DNA from: Avichristensenella sp031549905
GTDB lineage: Bacteria > Bacillota > Clostridia > Christensenellales > Aristaeellaceae
DNA: 37,319 nt
Assembly: GCA_031549905.1 (NCBI GenBank)
Contig: JAVBPC010000031.1
Coordinates: forward strand, 1 to 37,319
Reading direction: 5' to 3'
In this document: positions 1 to 7,005 of the stretch, one piece after another
Numbering within the stretch: the first letter of the stretch is position 1
How the letters are laid out: each line of letters opens with the position of its first letter
Translations under genes and position numbers: made by a program
The notes under the pieces: model-generated
Databases searched by the model: none
Seen by the model: only the letters and a program-made list of their open reading frames with translations
What the model was told of the DNA's origin: nothing

Positions 1-128
1 ACGCTGGGCTTTTCGTAATGTTCACGTTTTCTAACCTCAGCCAGAACACCAGCGCGGGCGCACTGGCGCTTGAATCTTCTCAGAGCGCTTTCCAGGGATT
101 CGTTTTCCCTAATACGGACTTCAGACAC
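1..128 (-). CDS. rpsU: 30S ribosomal protein S21 (3' end cut off by window)
   Basis: Small basic protein of the 30S subunit, acting near the mRNA/anti-SD region during initiation. The 42 visible residues start MSEVRIRENESLESALRRFK and continue with the Arg/Lys-rich stretch typical of S21 (RQCARAGVLAEVRKREHYEKPS). The start is GTG at 128-126, preceded by a GGAGGGG ribosome binding site about 9 bases upstream; I see no ATG that fits better. The C-terminus lies beyond base 1. It has its own strong promoter, downstream of the HIT gene on the same strand. Confidence 0.95.
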   Translation of the reverse strand, partial: MSEVRIRENESLESALRRFKRQCARAGVLAEVRKREHYEKPS

Positions 129-183
129 TGATTATCCCTCCCCTCCGCTCATCTCGCCGCCGTCTCCGGCAGGCACGCGAGTT

Positions 184-212
184 ATTATAGCGCGTTTACG
201 GATGTGCGTCAA
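184..212 (-). promoter_or_regulatory. sigma-A-type promoter of rpsU
   Basis: On the minus strand TTGACG (212-207), a 17-base spacer and TATAAT (189-184) form a near-consensus promoter about 55 bases upstream of the rpsU start. A 9-base direct repeat, TGTTCACAA/TGTTCACAC, lies just upstream around 238-256 across the HIT-gene stop codon; its role is unknown. Confidence 0.8.
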
Positions 213-250
213 CCTTTAATCACAGATTTTTTCTGCGTGTTCACAATTGT

Positions 251-595
251 TCACACGATCGCGTCCGGCAGTTTTTTGCCGCCAAGCATATGCATATGCA
301 AATGCGGAACGCTTTGACAGGCATCCGCGCCCGTGTTGATCACGATGCGAAAGCCAGTCTTATCCACGCCAAGCTTTTTCGCCGCCTCCGCCACGGCCAG
401 GAACATGTGCCCCAGCACCGCATTGTCAAGCTCACCGGCATTCAGCGCGCCGTCGCAATGCTGTTTAGGGATAACAAGCACATGGACGGGCGCTTGCGGC
501 GCCAGATCGTGGAACGCCACGACGTGCTCATCCTCATACACCTTCCTCGCGGGGATTTCGCCCTTTGCGATCCTGCAGAAGATGCAAGTATCCAA
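251..595 (-). CDS. HIT-family nucleotide hydrolase (HinT-like)
   Basis: Histidine-triad hydrolase of 114 residues; the family cleaves nucleoside phosphoramidates such as AMP-lysine in the cytoplasm. The zinc-binding pair CIFC sits at residues 4-7. The C-terminal signature SVPHLHMHM has the triad histidines at about 98, 100 and 102, close to the usual QSVxHxHxH. The open frame extends further upstream, but the family begins at the CIFC region and a TTG at 595-593 is preceded by AGAGGTGA at good spacing, so I take TTG as the start. It lies 93 bases downstream of the sulfatase gene on the same strand, and rpsU follows from its own promoter. Function is inferred from motif and length; the physiological substrate is not deducible. 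Confidence 0.9.
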   Translation of the reverse strand: MDTCIFCRIAKGEIPARKVYEDEHVVAFHDLAPQAPVHVLVIPKQHCDGALNAGELDNAVLGHMFLAVAEAAKKLGVDKTGFRIVINTGADACQSVPHLHMHMLGGKKLPDAIV

Positions 596-688
596 CCTGT
601 TTTCACCTCTTTCCGTGGAAAACGCTGCCAACCATCCAACGACGGTTTTGCCGCGTTTCTTCCCCAAAGGCACCCGGTTACAAAAAGT

Positions 689-2152
689 TTACAACCGGGC
701 GGTACCTCCATGCTTTTCAAGCAAGCGCTTTGCGCCCTCGGCCCGCCCTGTCTTTTCCAGATGCTCACAGTAGCGGTTCAGACTTCCCCAAGTGTGGTAC
801 GGGCCGCCTTCGCGCATCACCGTCCACATGGGGTCGGCATCGCTGATGGATTTCGCCATCTGCTCTTCCTGCCAGTCCAGGATGATCTTCGCGCCCGCCG
901 CGCACACCTCCGGGTGCTCCGCCTTGATATCATGCCGCTGGTGCGGATCATCCGCCAAATTAAACAGCATTTCCTTATCCCACAGGTGAAACCCGTCGTG
1001 GATGGTGCGCACATACAACCAGTCGCCAAAGCGCGCGCTGCGCTGGCAAACGTGCGCCATCTGCGAGATCACCAGCGCTTCTCGCCCGCACGGCTTACCT
1101 TTAAGGATTGCTGGCGCCAGGGACTCACCATCCCAGTGCGGCGATGCGGGCACATTCAGCAGTTCCGCCACCGTTGGAGGCAAATCCAGCAGATAATGCA
1201 GCCCGTCATCCACATGGCCCGCCTGTCCGCCCGGCCACTTGATCAGCAGCGGGATGTGGCAGGTAGCATGGTCCGCAGTGGCGTGTTCGCCATAAATACC
1301 CCATTCCCCCATATTCTCTCCATGATCGGATGAAACAATGATCGCCAGATCATCGTACACCCCTTTGGCGCGCAGCGCGTCAAACAGCTGCCCCAGGAGA
1401 AAATCGGCGTAATGGATGCCGCAGTCGTAGCCGTCAATCACGCGGCGAAGCTCCTCATAGGTGTGCGCCGCGCCGGGGTGCTTGGGGAACCTTTTGTTCT
1501 CACGGTCATCGTACATGCTGATCTCGTTCACACCGTGGGGGCAAACCAGCTTTTGTTGCTCTAAAAAAATTTCGGGCGTGACCCATGTGGGCAGCGCGTC
1601 CCCCTCGAAGGGATTTTGATAATCCGCCGGGGTGCGGTAGGGGGTGTGCGGGTCCCACAGGTGCAGATGCAGATACCAGTCGTCTTTTGCGGCGTTGCGC
1701 TCCACCCATGTAAGCGCCACCGGCAGCACCTCTTCGCCGGACTCGATGCCGCGCTTGCCGATGTTGTGGATCTCGTTCAGGCCCGCATCATACCAGAAGG
1801 AAGAATGCCTTTCCGGGAATGTGCTGATGGACGCGGTGTGCAGCCCCGCGCGGCGGTAAACGTAGTGATAGCCGCCGTTGTCAATCGCATCGGTAAAGTC
1901 GCGCCCTCTGCCCAGCAGCCGCTTGTCCGCGGCGGTGCCGCCATGGGCCACGGCGCCGTTCCGGATGCCGAACATGCCGGTCACCAGCGCGGCGCGGGAC
2001 GGAAGGCACGGCGCATCGGAGCAGTATACCTTGTCAAACCGCACACCGGCAGCCGCCACGGCATCCAGGTTCGGGGTGGTAGCGCGCGGGTACCCGTAGC
2101 AGCTCATGTGGTCCGGGCGCAGGGTATCGATATCGATGTATAAGACGCGCAT
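689..2152 (-). CDS. Type I sulfatase, Cys-type, apparently cytoplasmic
   Basis: Alkaline-phosphatase-superfamily sulfatase of 487 residues that should hydrolyse sulfate esters. The N-terminal metal-binding segment is DIDTLRPDHMSCYGY. The formylglycine motif CLPSR at residues 49-53 is of the cysteine type, and the metal-binding SSDHGENMGEWG block lies near residue 280. In anaerobes the Cys is normally converted to formylglycine by a radical-SAM maturase (anSME); none is in this window. There is no signal peptide, so the substrate is expected inside the cell, such as an imported sulfated sugar. The substrate cannot be named. The gene has its own promoter with a palindrome over the -10. A phosphoglyceromutase-like or phosphonate hydrolase activity of the superfamily is a less likely alternative. 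Confidence 0.88.
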   Translation of the reverse strand: MRVLYIDIDTLRPDHMSCYGYPRATTPNLDAVAAAGVRFDKVYCSDAPCLPSRAALVTGMFGIRNGAVAHGGTAADKRLLGRGRDFTDAIDNGGYHYVYRRAGLHTASISTFPERHSSFWYDAGLNEIHNIGKRGIESGEEVLPVALTWVERNAAKDDWYLHLHLWDPHTPYRTPADYQNPFEGDALPTWVTPEIFLEQQKLVCPHGVNEISMYDDRENKRFPKHPGAAHTYEELRRVIDGYDCGIHYADFLLGQLFDALRAKGVYDDLAIIVSSDHGENMGEWGIYGEHATADHATCHIPLLIKWPGGQAGHVDDGLHYLLDLPPTVAELLNVPASPHWDGESLAPAILKGKPCGREALVISQMAHVCQRSARFGDWLYVRTIHDGFHLWDKEMLFNLADDPHQRHDIKAEHPEVCAAGAKIILDWQEEQMAKSISDADPMWTVMREGGPYHTWGSLNRYCEHLEKTGRAEGAKRLLEKHGGTARL

Positions 2153-2175
2153 GCAATCCCTCTTTCGTGATGGTT

Positions 2176-2212
2176 TTGTATCCAGTATACAATCTGTTTA
2201 TGCTTTGTTCAA
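2176..2212 (-). promoter_or_regulatory. Promoter of the sulfatase gene with overlapping palindrome
   Basis: On the minus strand TTGAAC (2212-2207), a 17-base spacer and TATACT (2189-2184) make a good sigma-A promoter. The -10 is embedded in the inverted repeat TTGTAT-N5-ATACAA (2176-2192). That placement would let a bound repressor block the promoter, but no regulator gene adjoins, so the operator role is inference. Confidence 0.6.
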
Positions 2213-2214
2213 GC

Positions 2215-2718
2215 TTATAATTCTGTAAATTTTCGCAAAAAATTGGTTTGCGCTAAAACGACTTCACGGCAGGCATCATCCTGCCACAGCAGCTCCGCCG
2301 CCGCCTGCGCGGCCTCAACAAACCGGCGCTGCAAACCTTCCATCCCATGCTCCATCAGCGGACAGACGGGCCAGGCGCGCACATCCAGCCGCACGGCAAC
2401 CCCCTCCCCCTCGGCCACCGGCACCAGCGGAAAAATGCGGCACGCCAGCGGGCGGTTTTCCCTGTCGCAGCTGCCGTCGCAGGTGAGCAGCCACAGGGGC
2501 CTTTCGCCTAACGCGATATCGCCGCTCTGCGTCAGGCGCGCCCACGGCGTGTGCTCCCCATACAGCGCCTCTTCGCCCGGGTACAACAGCATGCCGCCCT
2601 TGCCATCGTCATCCGCGTGGCAGCAGGCCGCGCCGCACCGGCGGCCGCAATCTCCCTTTAGCGGGGTGATATCCCTCAGCGCCTCCCGGGCCTTTGCCGC
2701 CGCGCCAGTTTGGATCAT
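2215..2718 (-). CDS. YkgJ-like cysteine-cluster (zinc/iron-chelating) protein
   Basis: Cytoplasmic protein of 167 residues with two cysteine clusters. The first is C-x3-C-x3-CC at residues 24, 28, 32 and 33 (GDCGRRCGAACC); the second is CDGSC followed by RPLACRIFP in the middle of the protein. This pattern is that of the YkgJ/UPF0153 family (PF03692), proposed to bind zinc or an iron-sulfur cluster; biochemical function is largely unknown. The start ATG at 2718 has an AAGGGA ribosome binding site. It is divergent from the DNA methyltransferase with only 66 bases between start codons, and the plus-strand promoter begins right at this start codon, so the two genes may influence each other. Confidence 0.7.
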   Translation of the reverse strand: MIQTGAAAKAREALRDITPLKGDCGRRCGAACCHADDDGKGGMLLYPGEEALYGEHTPWARLTQSGDIALGERPLWLLTCDGSCDRENRPLACRIFPLVPVAEGEGVAVRLDVRAWPVCPLMEHGMEGLQRRFVEAAQAAAELLWQDDACREVVLAQTNFLRKFTEL

Positions 2719-2746
2719 TGCAGTTCAATCCCTTCTGTTGTATACT
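2718..2746 (+). promoter_or_regulatory. Promoter of the DNA methyltransferase gene
   Basis: TTGCAG (2718-2723), a 17-base spacer and TATACT (2741-2746) point towards the methyltransferase start at 2785. The element abuts the start codon of the divergent YkgJ-like gene. Confidence 0.65.
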
Positions 2747-2784
2747 ATGGTAAGAATTCGCCGCAAAGGAAGGGGCTGTGTCGC

Positions 2785-4035
2785 ATGCGGCTGAAAACCA
2801 TGCCGTGCGTAACGGAAATCCATCCGGGTGGCGAGGAATCCGGCGCGCTGTATCAGGGGACGATTGCGCAGCTTTCCGGCACGTTGCGGGATGCCTACGC
2901 GGGGCAGGTGCAAACCGTTTATCTTGACCCGCCGTTTAACACAGGCAAGCAGTTTTTCCTCAGGCAACGTGTGGGCGAAGCGGGCTGGCGCACCGGCGCG
3001 CCGACAATCACCCTGCCCGCCTACTGCGACCAGTGGAACAGCGATGATGCGTTCCTCGCAATGTTGCGGGATGCCGCTAGGCTTTCCTATGATTTACTTC
3101 GGGATGACGGTTCGCTGTTCCTGCACATCGACTCCAGAATGCACGCGCACGCGCGCCTGATGCTGGATGCACTGTTCGGGCAGCATGGGTTTGTCAATGA
3201 GATCATCTGGGCATACAACACCGGCGGGCGCTCTTCCAAGCACTTCAGCCGCAAGCATGATATCATTCTGTATTACCGCAAAAGCCCCGCTTCCTATTTC
3301 GATATCGCACCGGTCGGCGTCCCGCGCGGGGATGCCCGCCGCAATCACATGCGCCGCGCGGTAGATGAGGATGGGCGCATGTACCGCACCATCCGCTCCG
3401 CCGGCAAGGAATACCGCTATTACGACGATGACCTGGTCTATCCGGGCGATGTGTGGACAGATGTTTCCCATTTGCAGCAAAAGGACCCGCAGCGCACCGG
3501 GTATGACAACCAAAAGCCGCTGGCGCTGCTGGAAAGAATACTGCTCTGCTCCACAAGGCCCGGCGCGCTGGTGGCCGATCTGTTTGGCGGTTCCGGCACC
3601 ACGGCGGCGGCGGCGCTGAAGCATGGCCGCAGGTTTTTGCTGGTGGATGCCGCCGAAGCCGCCGTCGCCACCGCCAGAAAAAGGCTGCTGGGCACGCCGT
3701 TCCGCCTGATCGGCCCTTGCGCGGAGGGCACGCCCCTTGTCGAAGGGAATTTTGAGCCGGGCGTGGGGCTTGCCGAAGCCGAAATCACCGCATACGAGCT
3801 GGAAACGACTTCAGAGGGGCTTTCCCTCTCCGGCCTGGACGCGGTGGATCAGCTCTCCGTGGGTTTCCTGAAAGACGGCGTCTTCACCGCACTGGAAAGC
3901 GTGGCGCGCAGCAAAAACGAGCCTGCGCTTCCAAAATCCCTGCGCTTGCCGGTGATGGGCGGGCAGCCGGCGCTTTTAACGGTGGATATACTGGGACGGC
4001 GCATGGTGCATGTATGGGACGCGGAAAACGCGTGA
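2785..4035 (+). CDS. Orphan site-specific DNA methyltransferase (type III Mod-like, beta class)
   Basis: SAM-dependent DNA base methyltransferase of 416 residues. The catalytic motif IV DPPFNTG lies near residue 50, ahead of the SAM-binding motif I DLFGGSGTT near residue 270. That order marks the beta class, and the block TGYDNQKPLALLERIL is typical of type III Mod and solitary N6-adenine enzymes. The ATG at 2785 is preceded by AGGAAGGGG; an upstream in-frame ATG at 2710 overlaps the promoter and has no ribosome binding site. About 120 C-terminal residues after the catalytic core are unassigned. Type III Mod subunits are usually longer (around 600 residues) and paired with Res; no restriction subunit adjoins, so this looks like an orphan enzyme. 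N4-cytosine specificity cannot be excluded. Confidence 0.85.
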   Translation: MRLKTMPCVTEIHPGGEESGALYQGTIAQLSGTLRDAYAGQVQTVYLDPPFNTGKQFFLRQRVGEAGWRTGAPTITLPAYCDQWNSDDAFLAMLRDAARLSYDLLRDDGSLFLHIDSRMHAHARLMLDALFGQHGFVNEIIWAYNTGGRSSKHFSRKHDIILYYRKSPASYFDIAPVGVPRGDARRNHMRRAVDEDGRMYRTIRSAGKEYRYYDDDLVYPGDVWTDVSHLQQKDPQRTGYDNQKPLALLERILLCSTRPGALVADLFGGSGTTAAAALKHGRRFLLVDAAEAAVATARKRLLGTPFRLIGPCAEGTPLVEGNFEPGVGLAEAEITAYELETTSEGLSLSGLDAVDQLSVGFLKDGVFTALESVARSKNEPALPKSLRLPVMGGQPALLTVDILGRRMVHVWDAENA

Positions 4036-4077
4036 TTCGCGCTGAGCACACCGCCGTGATATATTGGAGGAAGACCT

Positions 4078-4644
4078 GTGAGCAATAAGTACAGCTACTA
4101 CCAACTGCGCATCGCATGCCAGCAGAAAATGCTGGCCTCGCTTTACTGTGATCCGAACGACCCCGACGCGTTTTCCGCGGGGTACATTGAGGCCGTCACG
4201 CAAAAGCATGTGCTGCTGTGGGCGATCAACGTATGGGGCCAGAGCGACGGGTGGTGCCTGTTCCGCACGGAAGATGTGCTGCAGGTCTATATGGGCGATG
4301 ATTTTGAGGTAAGGCTGCAAATGCTGCTGGAACTGGATGGTACCGCCTGCACCGCGCTGCTGAACCCCCCGCCGGAACCGGAGGAGGATCTGCTGCGCCG
4401 CATGCTGGAAACCGCAAAGGAGCAGGGCGCGCTGGTCACCGTACTGCCGCTGGAAGATGAGCCGCACACGGGCACAGTGCAGCAGGTGGATGACCTGCGC
4501 CTGTCCATCCACACGCTGGACTTTTTCGGCGCGCCGGATCAGGTGCGCCAATTCCCCCTGCGCAACATCCAGGTGGCAACCCTGGGCACGCAGGAGGAAA
4601 AAATGCTGCAAAAGCTATATGACGCGCGGCCGAAGCTGCTGTAA
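4078..4644 (+). CDS. Protein of unknown function with two tandem copies of one domain
   Basis: Protein of 188 residues that I do not recognise by name. The GTG at 4078 follows GGAGGA at 6-base spacing. It contains an internal duplication. Residues about 38-85 (from GYIEAVTQKHVLLWAINVWG) align without gaps to residues about 131-178 (from GTVQQVDDLRLSIHTLDFFG). Conserved G, V, G, D and F occur at matching positions, and both copies continue into a hydrophobic xxI/VxxV strand. The alternating hydrophobic pattern with a G-x-x-D turn suggests a small beta-barrel such as an Sm-like fold; this is inference only. No signal peptide or membrane segment is visible. It follows the methyltransferase by 42 bases and is probably co-transcribed with it; it converges on sigK with an 11-base gap. 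Confidence 0.6.
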   Translation: MSNKYSYYQLRIACQQKMLASLYCDPNDPDAFSAGYIEAVTQKHVLLWAINVWGQSDGWCLFRTEDVLQVYMGDDFEVRLQMLLELDGTACTALLNPPPEPEEDLLRRMLETAKEQGALVTVLPLEDEPHTGTVQQVDDLRLSIHTLDFFGAPDQVRQFPLRNIQVATLGTQEEKMLQKLYDARPKLL

Positions 4645-4655
4645 CAAACAGGTTT

Positions 4656-5345
4656 TCAGGAGCTTTTGAGCCCCTTTTCCAGCAACTGCACCGCTTTCTT
4701 TTCAAGCCTGGATACATAAGATCTTGAAATGCCCAGTATCGCGGCAATTTCATACTGCGGGCGCTGTTTTCCGTCCAGCAGGCCGTAGCGCAGTTCCAGC
4801 ACGGTGCGCTCGCGCTCGGGCAAAATCTCGCGGATCAGGCGGGCGACACGCTCCAGGCTGATGCGCCGGTCCACCTCATCCGTCACGGCGTCCGGCTCGG
4901 TGCCCAGCACATCCAAATAGGATATTTCGTTGCCTTCCACATCCTTGCCGACGGCGTCGTGCAGGGATACGTCATTCTTCCTTTTTTGCGATGCACGCAG
5001 GCACATCAGTATCTCATTTTCAATGCAGCGGCTGGCGTAGGTAGACAGCGTGGCACCGTTTCCCGGTTTGAAAGTGGCGACCGCCTTGATCAGGCCAATC
5101 GCTCCGATGGAGATCAGATCATCCGCATCGTTTCCGGGCACGGTATATTTGCGCGCGATGTGCGCCACCAGGCGCAGGTTGTGCTCTATCAGCGTGCGGC
5201 GCGCCTGGTCATCCCCCTCGTGCATCTTTTCGATGCAGCGGCGTTCCTCCTGCGATCCCAGGGGTTGCGGAAACGCGGCGCGGCTTTGAATATACCCAAC
5301 AAAAAACAATGCGTCCCGAAGCATCAACAGCAGCCCTGACAGCAT
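4656..5345 (-). CDS. sigK: Sporulation sigma factor K (pro-sigma-K), uninterrupted
   Basis: Sigma-70 family factor of 229 residues that directs late mother-cell transcription in endospore formers. After a hydrophobic N-terminal stretch MLSGLLLMLRDALFFVGYIQ comes AAFPQPLGSQEERR, matching the pro-sequence and cleavage region of Bacillus pro-sigma-K. Region 2 holds IEHNLRLVAHIARKY, DDLISIGAIGLIKA and YASRCIENEILMCLRA; region 4 holds the helix-turn-helix YEIAAILGISRSYVSRLEKKA. The frame is continuous, so no skin-type element interrupts it. The ATG at 5345 has a GGGTGGAGTGA leader. Upstream lies a hairpin array instead of an obvious sigma-E promoter. SigE and SigG are relatives, but the N-terminal pro-region and CIENEILM block favour SigK. 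Confidence 0.88.
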   Translation of the reverse strand: MLSGLLLMLRDALFFVGYIQSRAAFPQPLGSQEERRCIEKMHEGDDQARRTLIEHNLRLVAHIARKYTVPGNDADDLISIGAIGLIKAVATFKPGNGATLSTYASRCIENEILMCLRASQKRKNDVSLHDAVGKDVEGNEISYLDVLGTEPDAVTDEVDRRISLERVARLIREILPERERTVLELRYGLLDGKQRPQYEIAAILGISRSYVSRLEKKAVQLLEKGLKSS

Positions 5346-5405
5346 TCACTCCACCCCCACGGGAGAGGATATGAGCGCACGCCGCCCGCGATGCCCCAAT
5401 AAAGT

Positions 5406-5566
5406 ACGGTGCCGACTTTGTCGGCACCGTGCAAGGGGGAACGTCCCCCTTGCATAAACCCCCTGGCACAGGAATGTTTTCAGGCGGAAACCGCCTGAAA
5501 ACTCCCCGCCCGACCGGCAAAGCCGGTCGATACGATTGAATATGAAGGAGCCTCGGCCCCTTCATA
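5406..5566. repeat. Array of five consecutive short hairpins between sigK and the diguanylate cyclase gene
   Basis: Five inverted repeats follow one another. (1) 5406-5430, 11-bp perfect stem ACGGTGCCGAC with loop TTT. (2) 5431-5453, 10-bp perfect stem GCAAGGGGGA with loop ACG. (3) 5476-5502, 12-bp perfect stem GTTTTCAGGCGG with loop AAA. (4) 5511-5529, 8-bp perfect stem CGACCGGC with loop AAA. (5) 5541-5566, 8-bp stem TATGAAGG plus an inner GCC/GGC step after one A-C mismatch. Three-base loops recur. None carries a clear T-tract. A related array with the same CAAGGGGG core is at 31637-31732. The function is unknown; a REP/BIME-like mosaic or an mRNA-processing region is possible. Confidence 0.8.
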
Positions 5567-5595
5567 CAACCCCAAGGGAGAAATCCAACTTGTTG

Positions 5596-5631
5596 ATAAA
5601 ACAAAGCGGGGAAGCGCTCATGCTCCCCCGC
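5596..5631 (-). terminator. Intrinsic terminator of the diguanylate cyclase gene
   Basis: On the minus strand the stem GCGGGG/CCCCGC extends inward by AGC/GCT after one mismatch (5631-5606) and is followed by TTTGTTTTATC (5605-5595). It begins 24 bases after the stop codon of the diguanylate cyclase gene. Confidence 0.65.
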
Positions 5632-5655
5632 CCAATGGTCTGCCTTGCGTTGTTC

Positions 5656-6897
5656 TTATTCCTCGTCGTCCTTTCCGCCCATCTCATCGTTGTAGATGCG
5701 GAAGGTGTTTTTGCCTGCGCGCTTGGCATGGTACATCGCGATATCCGCGTACTTGATCAGCACATGGAAGTTTTCCGAGTGGTACGGGTACAGCGCGATA
5801 CCGATCGACAGGCCAACGCCGTACTTTTCGATATAACGGTCGGTCATCTGGGAACTGAACATCGACAGCAGGTTTTGCGCGAACACGGCGGCCTCGGCCT
5901 CGTTCTTCACGCCGGATACGACCTGCACAAACTCATCCCCACCGATGCGCGCCGCGATGTTCAGGATGCCGGCAGCGGGACGGAATGCCATCGTATTGGC
6001 CTGCGAAGCCTCCAGGTAATTGGCGATATGCTTGAGCAACGCGTCGCCCGCGTCATGCCCAGCGCCGTCGTTGACCTTCTTAAAGTTATCAAGGTCGATG
6101 AACATCAGCGCAAACGGGTCTTTTTCTTTGGATGCGGTAACCTTGGCCAGATGTTCCAGCAGGTATTGGCGGTTGGGCAGGCCTGTCACCGTATCATAAT
6201 GGGCGATGCGCTCCAGCCTTTCCTGCATTGTGCGCACGCTTTTGACCAGGCGGTAGACGACGTATGCCATCACGGCCATCGCAACCACAAGCAGGGCGGC
6301 CAGTATGATCCCGTTGGCTGTTGTTGCCGCGCGGCTTGCCTTAAGGAAGTCATCTTCCGTATCCACCGCAATGATGCCGATAACCTTGCCGTCTTTCCAT
6401 ATCGGCAGCGAAGCCGTGTTGTAGGTGCCGTACTCATCAACGGTGTTCATCACGCCCACGCCCGTCCGGCCAAGGAAAGCCGATTCATGGATGGGCGACA
6501 GCTCATAGGCGATAAATGTGGCGTTATCTACCTCATCTGTATCAAAGACGAAGAGGTACTCGCCGTCAATTTGTTTCAGCGCGTAAATATACTCAGCGCC
6601 GGTGCTCTTGAGCAGCGTGCGCAGGCGGGATAGCGTGAGGTCGTACGCGGCCTGATCCGCAGCTACATCTTCCAGCGAATTATAACCCGCAAACGCATCC
6701 GGGTCGATAATTTCATTGGCGGCGGCCGCGATGGATGTAAGCTGCGCCTCAATGCTGTCGATCAGCACAACTTCCATATCCTTTGTGTTTTTAACGTTCA
6801 TGTAAACAACGATGCCCAGTACCAACGCAAAGAATACAACCATTACCAGGTATATGCCACCGTGTCCCTTTTTTTTGAGCTTGCGTGCGCTGCTCAT
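5656..6897 (-). CDS. Membrane-anchored diguanylate cyclase (GGDEF)
   Basis: Signalling enzyme of 413 residues that should make cyclic di-GMP. A basic N-terminus leads into a transmembrane helix at about 14-35. An extracytoplasmic Cache-like sensor region follows at about 36-205 (with YIYALKQIDGEYLFVFDTDE), then a second helix near 208-235 and a C-terminal GGDEF domain with the intact catalytic motif RIGGDEFV. The segment before GGDEF carries an extra stretch (AFRPAAGILNIAA) and I see no RxxD inhibitory site at the usual place. No EAL domain is fused. I choose ATG at 6897 rather than GTG at 6903, because GAGGTG lies at normal distance from the ATG but touches the GTG. The gene has its own promoter and terminator; the sensed signal is unknown. 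Confidence 0.9.
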   Translation of the reverse strand: MSSARKLKKKGHGGIYLVMVVFFALVLGIVVYMNVKNTKDMEVVLIDSIEAQLTSIAAAANEIIDPDAFAGYNSLEDVAADQAAYDLTLSRLRTLLKSTGAEYIYALKQIDGEYLFVFDTDEVDNATFIAYELSPIHESAFLGRTGVGVMNTVDEYGTYNTASLPIWKDGKVIGIIAVDTEDDFLKASRAATTANGIILAALLVVAMAVMAYVVYRLVKSVRTMQERLERIAHYDTVTGLPNRQYLLEHLAKVTASKEKDPFALMFIDLDNFKKVNDGAGHDAGDALLKHIANYLEASQANTMAFRPAAGILNIAARIGGDEFVQVVSGVKNEAEAAVFAQNLLSMFSSQMTDRYIEKYGVGLSIGIALYPYHSENFHVLIKYADIAMYHAKRAGKNTFRIYNDEMGGKDDEE

Positions 6898-6945
6898 GTC
6901 CACACCTCGCGCTAATACTTTTTTGCTATGAAAGCAGTACAGACA

Positions 6946-6974
6946 TGTATACCATATTCCATGCCCCTTTGCAA
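6946..6974 (-). promoter_or_regulatory. Promoter of the diguanylate cyclase gene
   Basis: On the minus strand TTGCAA (6974-6969), a 17-base spacer and TATACA (6951-6946) lie about 50 bases upstream of the start. It sits within the gap after the MutS2-like gene, so the cyclase can be transcribed independently. Confidence 0.6.
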
Positions 6975-7005
6975 GAATTATATAGACAACCGGTGTCGAA
7001 AACGG

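Noticed and set aside
673..699. Stem CCCGGTT/AACCGGG at the sulfatase stop codon as a terminator
   Set aside because: The stem overlaps the stop codon and is followed only by a short TTT interrupted by G; too weak to call.
290..1333. Long plus-strand ORF (347 codons) opposite the HIT and sulfatase genes
   Set aside because: It runs antisense to two genes with diagnostic motifs; the translation is His/Arg-rich without any recognisable domain, as expected for a shadow frame in GC-rich DNA.
5406..5566. CRISPR array interpretation of the regularly placed hairpins
   Set aside because: The stems differ in sequence, there is no constant repeat with variable spacers, and no cas gene is in the window.
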